This document shows, piece after piece, positions 1 to 6,272 of a DNA stretch of 7,033 nt; position 1 is the first letter of the stretch; every line of letters starts with the position of its first letter. This DNA is from Bacillota bacterium. GTDB lineage: Bacteria; Bacillota; Clostridia; Acetivibrionales; DSM-1351. The notes beneath the pieces were generated by a model that was not told where the DNA came from, made no database searches, and saw only the letters and a list, made by a program, of their open reading frames with translations. Both the position numbers and the translations under genes were made by a program. The stretch lies in contig JAEWMS010000031.1 in NCBI GenBank assembly GCA_023393115.1, positions 1 to 7,033 of the forward strand, given 5' to 3'.

Positions 1-2
1 AT

Positions 3-87
3 GGAGGGGTTCCCGAGTGGCCAAAGGGGGCAGACTGTAAATCTGTTGTCAGTGACTTCGATGGTTCGAATCCATCTCCCTCCACCA
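3..87 (+). tRNA. tRNA-Tyr (anticodon GTA)
   Basis: Complete class II tRNA. The acceptor stem GGAGGGG (3-9) pairs with TCCCTCC (77-83), followed by discriminator A84 and an encoded CCA at 85-87. The anticodon stem is 30-34/42-46 with loop 35-41 and anticodon GTA at 37-39, which reads tyrosine codons TAC/TAT. A long variable arm lies between about 47 and 59, as expected for bacterial tRNA-Tyr. The T arm is GATGG (60-64), loop TTCGAAT (65-71) and CCATC (72-76). Only two bases precede it in the window, so its promoter, and any tRNA genes ahead of it, are not visible. Confidence 0.97.
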
Positions 88-88
88 C

Positions 89-131
89 AAAGCCTTGTGC
101 ATTCGCGATTTACGCTGTGCGCGGGGTTTTT
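89..131 (+). terminator. Rho-independent terminator of the tRNA-Tyr transcript
   Basis: Two bases after the CCA end, AAAGCCTTGTGCAT (89-102) pairs with the segment at 117-130. The stem is rich in G-T pairs and has an inner GCG/CGC pairing at 105-107/113-115. It ends in a GGGG followed by five T (127-131). The position directly after a tRNA and the T run support termination on the plus strand. The many wobble pairs make it weaker than the next hairpin. Confidence 0.6.
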
Positions 132-154
132 ATCTTTTAAGAAATGAGTTATTA

Positions 155-195
155 GAAAAACCCCGTAGGACTGTAATCGTTCTACGGGGTTTTTC
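155..195. terminator. Strong bidirectional intrinsic terminator
   Basis: The arm 155-170 (G, five A, CCCCGTAG, GA) pairs with 180-195 (TT, CTACGGGG, five T, C), leaving a 9-base loop. The GC core CCCCGTAG/CTACGGGG is perfect. The A run before the stem and the T run after it make it functional on both strands. It sits between the plus-strand tRNA-Tyr and the convergent minus-strand glycosyltransferase gene, whose stop codon lies about 30 bases away, so it probably ends both transcripts. Confidence 0.92.
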
Positions 196-226
196 TATAT
201 ATAAAGTAATTGATTTTGGAAACAGA

Positions 227-2227
227 TTAGTATCTGAAGCTCCAACCGGGGAACCACTGAAGGAAGCTTGCATACCATCTCGGAACAATCATTCCGGAAA
301 GAATCGGATAAAACATAACAAATAACAAGGCTGTAAGAAACAGATAAATATATACAACCCTTCTTGCAAGCTTTCCGTATTCATAAAATATTTTCATCAA
401 ATAAACCATTATAATGATCAGGAACGGCAAAACAGAGAAGTAGTGATATATAAAGGCCATTCTCCGTACTACCATCCATGGAATGTACTGAAATAGGGTT
501 CCTAATATGGGGACAGTCATATATCGGTCTTTTCTCCGGATAGCCACTATTATTCCTGTAATAAGAGCCGGTATGCTAAACCACCATATAAGGGGGTTAC
601 CCATACATATTATGCTGGAAGCAAGGCCTTCGGCTGCCAGAGCTTTTGAACCGTAAAACCAAATCGGTTTTACCATAATAGGCCATGACCACCAGGGGGA
701 TGAATAGGAATGCTTGATATCTAATTCATTATGGAAGTTATACATATGTGCCTGATTATTAAAAAACTCCTTAACTCCATTCTCCGGAACAAGCATTATT
801 GATGTGTAGGAAGCAAAGTATATTATAGAGGGTATAATTATAAAGAAAACAACACAAGCCAAGGCTGTTTTGATAAAATACCTGCTCCAAAATTTGCTGA
901 AAAGGTCGGAAGATAATCCATACTTACGATAGGCTGTATAGCATGCAATTTCATCAAGCTTGGTAATTAAAAAAATCAACATTAAACCAACAGCACCGTA
1001 CATGGCTATCCACTTAGTTGCTGTACCTATACCAAGCATAAGACCACAAAGAAATAGAGGGATAAGTGATTTTTTGAAACCAACCTTATACGGCTTTTTA
1101 ATGAAGTAATCATATATATAATAGTACATTAAAATCACAAAGAAGGTTACATACACATCTATTGTAGAAATTCTTGTCTGAACAAAATGCATAAAATCGA
1201 ACATCATAAGAAAGGCTGTGCAAAAGGCAAAAAATCGCTTTTTGAATATCTTTAATCCGAAAAGATACATTATAGGAATCATGGCAACGCCGAATAGAGC
1301 GCCTACAATTCTCCATCCGAAAGGGTTAACACCGAAAATCAGCATCCCCAGCATAACAAAATATTTGCCCAAGGGGGGATGAGTTCTTTCAAACGGTATT
1401 ATTTCATAAATAAAGTCTAAAGCAGTTCTGGGATAAAATACCTCGTCAAAGTATGTATTTGTATCTGATAGGGTATAGTAATCCACCTTATCCTGTTCAT
1501 CTAACAAATTCTCTAGTCTATAAGCCTTATGGTCAGGACTTTCAATTTTTGAAATGTTTTTATTATCCGAATTTTCATTAGTAGAGACAATACTTTTAAT
1601 ACTAAGTGGTTTGGTAGACCCTTTTTCGAAGACAGCAATTTCATTTATTGCTGCTCCGGGAGCATTTGGGACAAATTTTACTTTGCTTGTTGTAAACTCC
1701 TTTGTTGATACCTTCCAAGAATAAAAACCAGTTTTATCAATGGTTTCAGAACTCCAATAAGTATCATATTCGCTTAAATACTTTATGTCATATTTAACAT
1801 TATCGTACTTTTCATGATTATAACCCTGATAAATCATTACTTTTGAAACTTCAGTCTTTTTGCCCAGGTCAACAATAAAGCCGTCATCCTTTGCAGAAGG
1901 AGCCCAGCCTGTTTCAGGAACACTCAGACTTCCGAGGTTGTAAATGGCAGGGATGGCGTAAAATATGACCATTGACAACATAATTATTACATCTTTTTTT
2001 GATAGCTTAAATAAGGGCTTAGCTTCCTTTTCGGTATCCAGCAGTTCACTTTCTGATATAATCAGAGTACCGTTTTTAATATTTCTGATTCCAAGAAAGC
2101 CCCAAAAACCTATTATCAGCAAGGAAATACATGTTACACCAATCATCATAGTCGCAAATCCGGGCATTTCTATTTTGGAAAAGAAATCCGATATTTGTTT
2201 AAGTATATTGCTAAAAAAATCCTTCAA
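227..2227 (-). CDS. Membrane glycosyltransferase, PMT/GT39 family (GT-C fold), with discoidin-like insert
   Basis: Predicted multi-pass membrane protein of 666 aa that would transfer a sugar, typically mannose, from a polyprenyl-phosphate carrier to a protein or wall polymer on the outer face. Numbered from the TTG start: an extra N-terminal membrane segment (about 24-46), a second (79-98), then a soluble outer segment (99-203) resembling an F5/8 type C (discoidin) carbohydrate-binding domain. The GT-C catalytic loop motif FDE is at 260-262 and the PMT motif HPPLGK at 283-288, followed by many hydrophobic helices to the C-terminus. Start choice: GGAGG (plus-strand CCTCC 2234-2238) lies 6 bases before the TTG at 2227-2225. 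An in-frame ATG at 2245 has no Shine-Dalgarno site, and the frame further upstream overlaps the promoter. It is a single-gene unit convergent with the tRNA. The acceptor is unknown. The family call is firm, the substrate is inference. Confidence 0.88.
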   Translation of the reverse strand: MKDFFSNILKQISDFFSKIEMPGFATMMIGVTCISLLIIGFWGFLGIRNIKNGTLIISESELLDTEKEAKPLFKLSKKDVIIMLSMVIFYAIPAIYNLGSLSVPETGWAPSAKDDGFIVDLGKKTEVSKVMIYQGYNHEKYDNVKYDIKYLSEYDTYWSSETIDKTGFYSWKVSTKEFTTSKVKFVPNAPGAAINEIAVFEKGSTKPLSIKSIVSTNENSDNKNISKIESPDHKAYRLENLLDEQDKVDYYTLSDTNTYFDEVFYPRTALDFIYEIIPFERTHPPLGKYFVMLGMLIFGVNPFGWRIVGALFGVAMIPIMYLFGLKIFKKRFFAFCTAFLMMFDFMHFVQTRISTIDVYVTFFVILMYYYIYDYFIKKPYKVGFKKSLIPLFLCGLMLGIGTATKWIAMYGAVGLMLIFLITKLDEIACYTAYRKYGLSSDLFSKFWSRYFIKTALACVVFFIIIPSIIYFASYTSIMLVPENGVKEFFNNQAHMYNFHNELDIKHSYSSPWWSWPIMVKPIWFYGSKALAAEGLASSIICMGNPLIWWFSIPALITGIIVAIRRKDRYMTVPILGTLFQYIPWMVVRRMAFIYHYFSVLPFLIIIMVYLMKIFYEYGKLARRVVYIYLFLTALLFVMFYPILSGMIVPRWYASFLQWFPGWSFRY

Positions 2228-2233
2228 AGTTAA

Positions 2234-2238
2234 CCTCC
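2234..2238 (-). promoter_or_regulatory. Shine-Dalgarno site that sets a TTG start for the glycosyltransferase
   Basis: On the minus strand GGAGG is followed by TTAACT and then TTG (2227-2225), an ideal 6-base spacing. The only upstream ATG candidate (2245-2243) would place this GGAGG inside codons 3-4 and has no ribosome site of its own. Confidence 0.75.
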
Positions 2239-2264
2239 AAGACATGTAGAAAAGTTTTACAATT

Positions 2265-2293
2265 ATTATAATATAGTATAAATTACAATACAA
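2265..2293 (-). promoter_or_regulatory. SigA-type promoter of the glycosyltransferase gene
   Basis: On the minus strand a perfect -10 TATAAT (plus-strand 2265-2270) lies 17 bases from a -35-like TTGTAT (plus-strand 2288-2293). The -35 matches the consensus at three of six positions. The predicted start near 2258 leaves a leader of about 30 bases before the TTG start codon. Confidence 0.6.
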
Positions 2294-2332
2294 TTAATAT
2301 GTAAATGTTAACCATGATATATTGTTCCCACC

Positions 2333-2365
2333 TTAACTGCTTGTTAAGCTGACATTAAGCTGATA
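2333..2365. repeat. Three tandem 11-bp TTAA-led repeats, candidate response-regulator operator
   Basis: Units begin at 2333, 2344 and 2355, each with TTAA. Units 2 and 3 share the nine bases TTAAGCTGA; unit 1 is more divergent (TTAACTGCTTG). The strict 11-bp period places the units on one DNA face, a layout known for OmpR/PhoB-family operators including PhoP boxes in Bacillus. The array ends 16 bases before the dapF -35. The first unit also forms the inverted repeat CTTAAC-N5-GTTAAG (2332-2348). The regulator cannot be named from this window. Confidence 0.5.
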
Positions 2366-2381
2366 ATTGTGCTTTAGTTTA

Positions 2382-2410
2382 TTGCGGCTCATTTTTCACT
2401 ATGCTATAAT
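2382..2410 (+). promoter_or_regulatory. SigA-type promoter of dapF-dapL
   Basis: TTGCGG (2382-2387), a 17-base spacer and a perfect TATAAT (2405-2410). The predicted start near 2417 gives a leader of about 110 bases before the dapF ATG. That leader is AT-rich, with one weak hairpin (2459-2465/2469-2475). I see no conserved riboswitch core, and it is too short for a usual lysine riboswitch. The inverted repeat TTTTTCA (2392-2398)/TGAAAAA (2412-2418) brackets the -10. Confidence 0.65.
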
Positions 2411-2527
2411 ATGAAAAAGTTAGAAAGATTAGGTTTATAGTTAAATGGGGAATTATTACTTATATGATATATAAGGTATTAGTTAGCTTATAAATAGGTT
2501 TTATTATATATAGAAGGAGCTCATAGA

Positions 2528-3361
2528 ATGAAATTTACAAAAATGCAGGGCTTGGGAAATGATTATATATACGTAGACTGTACCAGAGCGGATTTGAAAA
2601 ACCCATCCGAAATTGCAAAGAAAGTAAGTGATCGACATTTCGGTATTGGTTCAGACGGGCTGGTGCTTATACTTCCGTCACAAAAGGCGGACTTTAGAAT
2701 GAGAATGTTTAATTCCGACGGATCTGAGTCTGAAATGTGCGGAAACGCCATACGCTGTGTAGGTAAATATGTCTATGATAATGGCTTAACAAATAAGAAT
2801 ATTATTAATATAGAAACACTTGCAGGCATAAAAGTACTGACAATGACTGTTGAAAATGGTCAGGTGACACTGGTTAGAGTAGATATGGGTGAACCTATTC
2901 TATTACCTAAAGATGTCCCGGTTGATTCGGAGAAGGATAGATTCGTGGCTGAACTTGTAAATATAGATAATCGCGAATTCAAGGTTACTGCAGTTTCCAT
3001 GGGAAATCCTCACGCTGTTTCATATATAGACGATGTTGCTAGTTTCCCACTATCTCAGATCGGGCCCAAAATGGAAACTAATAAACTCTTCCCGAGGAAG
3101 GTTAACGCAGAATTTGTTCAAATTATTGATAGAACAACCTTAAAAATGAGAGTTTGGGAAAGAGGAGCTGGAGAAACTCTTGCTTGTGGAACCGGAGCTT
3201 GTGCTGTTTTGGTTTCTTCGGTTTTAAATAATCTATCCGAGAGAGCAGCTACTGTAAAGCTTTTGGGGGGAGATTTGTTTATCGAATGGTCTGAAACTGA
3301 CAATCATGTTTATATGACAGGCCCTGCGGTTAAGGTATTTGATGGAGAAATAAATATTTAA
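2528..3361 (+). CDS. dapF: Diaminopimelate epimerase
   Basis: Cytosolic PLP-independent epimerase converting LL-diaminopimelate to meso-diaminopimelate, the direct precursor of lysine and the cross-linking residue of many peptidoglycans. At 277 aa it has the normal family length. The two catalytic cysteines of the two-base mechanism are present: C71 in SEMCGNAIRC and C220 in ERGAGETLACGTGA. Substrate-binding motifs GLGNDY (8-13, N11) and MGNPHAV (N160) are intact. The ATG is preceded by AAGGAG (2514-2519) at 8 bases. It is the first gene of an operon with dapL, 21 bases downstream. Transcription probably starts at the promoter at 2382-2410, possibly controlled through the 11-bp repeats upstream. 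Nothing suggests damage. Confidence 0.98.
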   Translation: MKFTKMQGLGNDYIYVDCTRADLKNPSEIAKKVSDRHFGIGSDGLVLILPSQKADFRMRMFNSDGSESEMCGNAIRCVGKYVYDNGLTNKNIINIETLAGIKVLTMTVENGQVTLVRVDMGEPILLPKDVPVDSEKDRFVAELVNIDNREFKVTAVSMGNPHAVSYIDDVASFPLSQIGPKMETNKLFPRKVNAEFVQIIDRTTLKMRVWERGAGETLACGTGACAVLVSSVLNNLSERAATVKLLGGDLFIEWSETDNHVYMTGPAVKVFDGEINI

Positions 3362-3382
3362 ATAAGAGAGGAATAATCTAAT

Positions 3383-4615
3383 ATGGCATTTGTTAATGAG
3401 AACCATCTAAAATTACCGGGTAATTATTTATTTGCTGAGATAGGAAAACGAGTTAACACATTCAAAAGTGAAAATCCTACAGCTGATATAATTAGACTTG
3501 GAATAGGCGATGTAACTCGTCCGCTTCCTCAGGCTTGTATTGAAGCAATGCATAAGGCAGTTGACGATATGTCCAGAGTGGAGACCTTTAAGGGCTACCC
3601 TGAATATGAGGGCTACGATTTTTTAATTAATAAAATAGTTGAGTTTGATTACAAAAAAAGAGGTATTACCATTGGAACCGATGAAGTTTTTGTAAGTGAT
3701 GGAGCAAAAAGTGATACGGCAAATATTCAGGAACTGTTTGGACTGAACAGCAGAATAGCTGTTACAGACCCTGTTTACCCTGTATACGTTGACAGTAATG
3801 TAATGGCGGGAAGAACCGGCGAATATGTAGACGGTAAATGGACAAATGTTACCTACCTGCCTTGTACATCTGAGAATGGCTTTATACCTGAACTGCCTAA
3901 GGGAAGAGTTGACCTGATATATTTGTGTTTACCAAATAATCCAACTGGTACAACGCTGACAAAGGATCAGCTTAAGGTTTGGGTAGACTATGCTGCAAAA
4001 AACAAATCTGTGATTCTGTTTGATTCAGCCTATGAGGCCTTTATAACACAAGAAAACGTGCCACACAGTATTTACGAAATCGAGGGGGCAAAAGAAGTAG
4101 CAATTGAGTTCAGAAGCTTTTCCAAGACTGCTGGCTTTACCGGAACGCGATGCGCTTACATTGTTATTCCTAAAGAGTTAAAAGTATTTACTGCTGATGG
4201 CAGTGAAATCGGACTAAACAGACTTTGGTACAGAAGACAGGCTACAAAGTTTAACGGTGTTTCCTATATTGTGCAGCGTGGTGCTGAAGCCGTGTATTCT
4301 GAGGAAGGTCAGAAACAGGTGAAAGAAACAATTGCATATTACCTAACTAATGCATCTATAATAAAAAGTGGACTTGAGAGTATTGGGATCAAAGTGTTTG
4401 GTGGTGTTAATGCGCCATATATCTGGATGAAAACACCAAACGGGATGGATTCATGGCAATTCTTTGACAAGCTGTTGACAGAAGCAAATATTGTTGGCAC
4501 TCCAGGAGTTGGGTTTGGTCCAAGCGGACAAGGCTATTTCAGACTGACCGCTTTTGGAAACAGAGAAAACACTCAGGCAGCTGTGGATAGATTTAAGACC
4601 AGACTAAAAATATAA
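3383..4615 (+). CDS. dapL: LL-diaminopimelate aminotransferase
   Basis: Cytosolic class I/II PLP aminotransferase that converts tetrahydrodipicolinate and glutamate directly to LL-diaminopimelate, bypassing the acylated DapD/DapC/DapE steps. The length of 410 aa is typical of DapL. Visible motifs: N-terminal GIGDVTRPLP (40-49), PNNPTGT (184-190, PLP-ring Asn), D214 in LFDSAYEAF, the Schiff-base lysine K248 in RSFSKTAGFTGTR with R256, and FRLTAFG (386-392), whose Arg should bind the substrate carboxylate. AGAGGA (3367-3372) lies about 10 bases before the ATG. It follows dapF by 21 bases with no terminator between them, so the operon encodes consecutive reactions: DapL product feeds DapF. A generic aspartate aminotransferase is less likely because of the DapL-specific N-terminus and the dapF partner. 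Confidence 0.97.
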   Translation: MAFVNENHLKLPGNYLFAEIGKRVNTFKSENPTADIIRLGIGDVTRPLPQACIEAMHKAVDDMSRVETFKGYPEYEGYDFLINKIVEFDYKKRGITIGTDEVFVSDGAKSDTANIQELFGLNSRIAVTDPVYPVYVDSNVMAGRTGEYVDGKWTNVTYLPCTSENGFIPELPKGRVDLIYLCLPNNPTGTTLTKDQLKVWVDYAAKNKSVILFDSAYEAFITQENVPHSIYEIEGAKEVAIEFRSFSKTAGFTGTRCAYIVIPKELKVFTADGSEIGLNRLWYRRQATKFNGVSYIVQRGAEAVYSEEGQKQVKETIAYYLTNASIIKSGLESIGIKVFGGVNAPYIWMKTPNGMDSWQFFDKLLTEANIVGTPGVGFGPSGQGYFRLTAFGNRENTQAAVDRFKTRLKI

Positions 4616-4621
4616 TAGCTT

Positions 4622-4660
4622 ATTCTTTACTAATTATTTACTATAGTAGAATTTTAATTT
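4622..4660 (+). terminator. Possible weak AT-rich terminator after dapL
   Basis: ATTCT (4622-4626) and ACTA (4629-4632) pair with TAGT (4644-4647) and AGAAT (4648-4652), leaving two bulged T. The stem is followed by the T-rich TTTAATTT. It lies 7 bases after the dapL stop. The stem has almost no GC, so termination would be inefficient and some read-through to the glycosylase genes is possible. Confidence 0.3.
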
Positions 4661-4691
4661 CAGAAGATATATAATTACATTACAGTTATAT

Positions 4692-4725
4692 TTTTTAGGC
4701 CGGCTAGATATAGTCGGCCTAAAAA
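4692..4725. repeat. 15-bp palindrome with T run before and A run after the stem
   Basis: TTTTTAGGCCGGCTA (4692-4706) pairs with TAGTCGGCCTAAAAA (4711-4725) through a GATA loop, with one G-T wobble. The GC-rich core looks like a terminator, but on either strand the T run precedes the stem and an A run follows it. It therefore lacks the trailing U tract of an intrinsic terminator. It lies between dapL and the glycosylase pair and may be a mRNA-end stabiliser, a leader hairpin or a protein site. Confidence 0.6.
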
Positions 4726-4788
4726 TTGTATGAAAGTAGTTACAAGAAGACTATAGCTTATATGAAAATTATTACGGGAGGTGTAAAA

Positions 4789-5367
4789 ATGCTGGATTGG
4801 ACGCAATTGAATACTGCATGCGATAACTGTCAATCCTGTGAGCTTGGCCGAACAAGAACAAATATTGTAGTCGGTAGAGGCAATGTTAACGCTCCCATAT
4901 TATTTGTCGGTGAAGGTCCGGGTGAACAAGAGGATTTGCAGGGTCTGCCTTTTGTTGGAGCTGCAGGCCAGCTTCTGGACACACTACTTGAGGCTCTGAT
5001 GTTTAAACCTGACGATTATTATATTGCAAATGTTGTTAAATGCAGACCACCGGGGAATCGTACCCCTACTGATACGGAAGCAGAGAAATGTTTACCGTTC
5101 CTGAGAAATCAGGTTGCGCTAATCAGACCTAAAATAATTGTGTGCCTTGGGAGCACTGCTGCCAAATATGTAATATCAAGGGATGTCAAAATAACACAAG
5201 TAAGGGGACAGTGGATAGAGCGTAAGGGTTATTGGATAATGCCAACCTTCCACCCAGCAGCATTATTAAGGGATCAGAGCAAAAAAATCTTAATGTTTAG
5301 AGATATAAAAGAAGTACGAAATAAGTTACATAAAATAATTGATATAAAGGATTATATTCAGAAATGA
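4789..5367 (+). CDS. udg: Family 4 (Fe-S) uracil-DNA glycosylase
   Basis: Base-excision repair enzyme that removes uracil, formed by cytosine deamination or dUMP misincorporation, from DNA. Numbered from the ATG at 4789 (192 aa): the four [4Fe-4S] cysteines of family 4 are present as C14-x2-C17, C85 (VKCRPP) and C101 (EKCLPF). Motif A is GEGPGEQED...GLPFVG (41-57) and the C-terminal active-site motif is HPAALLR (155-161). The frame is open back to a TTG at 4726, but the ATG at 4789 is chosen because GGAGGTG (4777-4783) lies 5 bases before it and family homology begins there. Its last codon overlaps the next gene by ATGA, implying translational coupling. I find no convincing promoter in 4616-4788 and no LexA-type box. 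Confidence 0.93.
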   Translation: MLDWTQLNTACDNCQSCELGRTRTNIVVGRGNVNAPILFVGEGPGEQEDLQGLPFVGAAGQLLDTLLEALMFKPDDYYIANVVKCRPPGNRTPTDTEAEKCLPFLRNQVALIRPKIIVCLGSTAAKYVISRDVKITQVRGQWIERKGYWIMPTFHPAALLRDQSKKILMFRDIKEVRNKLHKIIDIKDYIQK

Positions 5368-5969
5368 CAAAAGGTAACATCAGAATCGAACTGGATGAGT
5401 TATATAAACGATATACTCAAACCTTTGAGAATGAACAGGTAGTGCTTGGAGAGGGTTGTACAGATAGTCCACTTGTTATTGTAGGAGAAGCACCAGGGAA
5501 GGATGAAGTAACCCAGGGAAAGCCTTTTGTAGGTGCGGCAGGCAAGAATTTGAAGGAATTTATGGACCTGATAGGATTAACCCGTGAATCAGTTTATATA
5601 ACTAATGTTATTAAGTACAGGCTGGGTAAGCTTAATGAAAAGACCAGAAGGATTATAAACCGTCCTGCAACCAAGAACGATATAATCAATAGTCAGCAAT
5701 GGCTGCATAATGAATTATTACTCCTATGTCCCAAATTAATTGTAACCCTTGGAAATGTACCGCTAAAAGCTGTTACGAACAATTTTGAGCTCTCTATTGG
5801 AGATATGCATGGGACACTTCATACCTGCCGTATTGGAGAAAACACGTATAAACTCTTTCCTCTTTATCATCCGGCGAGTATTATTTATAACCGGGGTCTC
5901 AAGGAAATATATAATAAGGATATTTTATTATTGAGAGAAGTATTAGGCGGATTACAAGCATTAACATAG
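5364..5969 (+). CDS. Uracil-DNA glycosylase superfamily paralogue without Fe-S cysteines
   Basis: A 201-aa protein of the same fold as its neighbour. Motif A is GEAPGKDEVTQGKPFVG (41-57) and the C-terminal motif HPASII (169-174), both at matching positions. The Fe-S ligands are missing: there is no N-terminal CxxC, and Y85 (NVIKY) replaces C85 (NVVKC). Its only cysteines are C32, C122 and C155, and motif A has V49 where the neighbour has D49. A central segment about 20 residues longer, including TRRIINRP (94-101), lies where the related UdgX family carries its KRRIH loop. The start overlaps the udg stop (ATGA) with AAAGGA at 5346-5351 upstream, so co-translation is likely. It may be an active glycosylase of an Fe-S-free branch, or a DNA-binding partner. 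The superfamily is sure, the activity is not. Confidence 0.82.
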   Translation: MTKGNIRIELDELYKRYTQTFENEQVVLGEGCTDSPLVIVGEAPGKDEVTQGKPFVGAAGKNLKEFMDLIGLTRESVYITNVIKYRLGKLNEKTRRIINRPATKNDIINSQQWLHNELLLLCPKLIVTLGNVPLKAVTNNFELSIGDMHGTLHTCRIGENTYKLFPLYHPASIIYNRGLKEIYNKDILLLREVLGGLQALT

Positions 5970-5996
5970 ACGACAATTTGCATATATATGATAGGT

Positions 5997-6030
5997 ATAA
6001 TTTTTTATGAATAAAAAAATAATATTTATA
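5997..6030 (+). promoter_or_regulatory. A/T-tract UP-like element upstream of rRNA promoter P1
   Basis: An almost pure A/T stretch with a T6 run and an A7 run lies 10-45 bases before the P1 -35. This position and composition match UP elements bound by the RNA polymerase alpha subunit at rRNA promoters. No terminator for the glycosylase pair is visible in 5970-6040, so read-through into the rRNA leader is possible. Confidence 0.45.
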
Positions 6031-6040
6031 GGATAACGTA

Positions 6041-6070
6041 TTGACAAGTGATAATTGGCTGTGCTATTAT
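6041..6070 (+). promoter_or_regulatory. rRNA operon promoter P1
   Basis: Consensus -35 TTGACA (6041-6046), 18-base spacer and -10 TATTAT (6065-6070). G6077, seven bases past the -10, is a plausible start point. Confidence 0.8.
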
Positions 6071-6098
6071 AACTAAGCTGTCGCGGGACAAACAAAAC

Positions 6099-6147
6099 AA
6101 CACTTGATGTAGAAAATTGTGACAAACAAAAATCTACAAAAAGTGTT
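6099..6147 (+). repeat. Inverted repeat between P1 and P2, overlapping the P2 -35
   Basis: AACACTT (6099-6105) and TGTAGA (6108-6113) pair with TCTACA (6133-6138) and AAGTGTT (6141-6147) around a 19-base loop and a 2x2 internal loop. The last two bases of the 3' arm are the first two of the P2 TTGACA. A direct repeat GACAAACAAAA (6087-6097 and 6121-6131) flanks or lies within it. Confidence 0.6.
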
Positions 6148-6174
6148 GACATGACAACGACGGTGTGGTATTAT
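6146..6174 (+). promoter_or_regulatory. rRNA operon promoter P2
   Basis: Consensus -35 TTGACA (6146-6151), 17-base spacer and -10 TATTAT (6169-6174). G6181 lies seven bases past the -10, exactly as at P1. Tandem P1/P2 promoters about 100 bases apart are typical of Firmicute rrn operons. Confidence 0.85.
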
Positions 6175-6183
6175 ATAAAAGCC

Positions 6184-6258
6184 GCTCAGCACTACTGAGT
6201 GACATGATTGAAGGCCTACTGTTAGAAATTTATTTGTAGGTAAGATGGACTTTGAAAA
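6184..6258 (+). promoter_or_regulatory. rRNA leader hairpins and boxA-like antitermination site
   Basis: Shortly after the P2 start, GCTCAG (6184-6189) pairs with CTGAGT (6195-6200). CCTAC (6215-6219) then pairs with GTAGG (6236-6240). Ten bases later comes CTTTGAAAA (6250-6258), matching the core of the rRNA boxA (TGCTCTTTGAAAA type) used by Nus factors. A hairpin ahead of boxA is the usual boxB-boxA order. Confidence 0.5.
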
Positions 6259-6272
6259 GTAAACAGTGACAA

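Noticed and set aside
95..325. 76-aa plus-strand frame after the tRNA
   Set aside because: It runs through both terminator hairpins and antisense to the glycosyltransferase end, and has no ribosome site or recognisable sequence.
1110..1316. 68-aa minus-strand frame
   Set aside because: Shadow frame inside the glycosyltransferase gene; cysteine-rich low-complexity translation without a start signal.
1965..2249. 94-aa plus-strand frame
   Set aside because: Antisense to the membrane helices of the glycosyltransferase; its hydrophobic look is a by-product of that.
2417..2527. Lysine riboswitch in the dapF leader
   Set aside because: The leader of about 110 nt is too short and AU-rich, and shows none of the conserved lysine riboswitch core.
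2563..3303. Two minus-strand frames of 61-62 aa (2563-2751 and 3118-3303)
   Set aside because: Antisense shadows of dapF, which is a clear conserved gene.
4726..4788. Longer udg start at a TTG at 4726
   Set aside because: The extra 21 residues have no family similarity and no ribosome site, whereas the ATG at 4789 has GGAGGTG at 5 bases.
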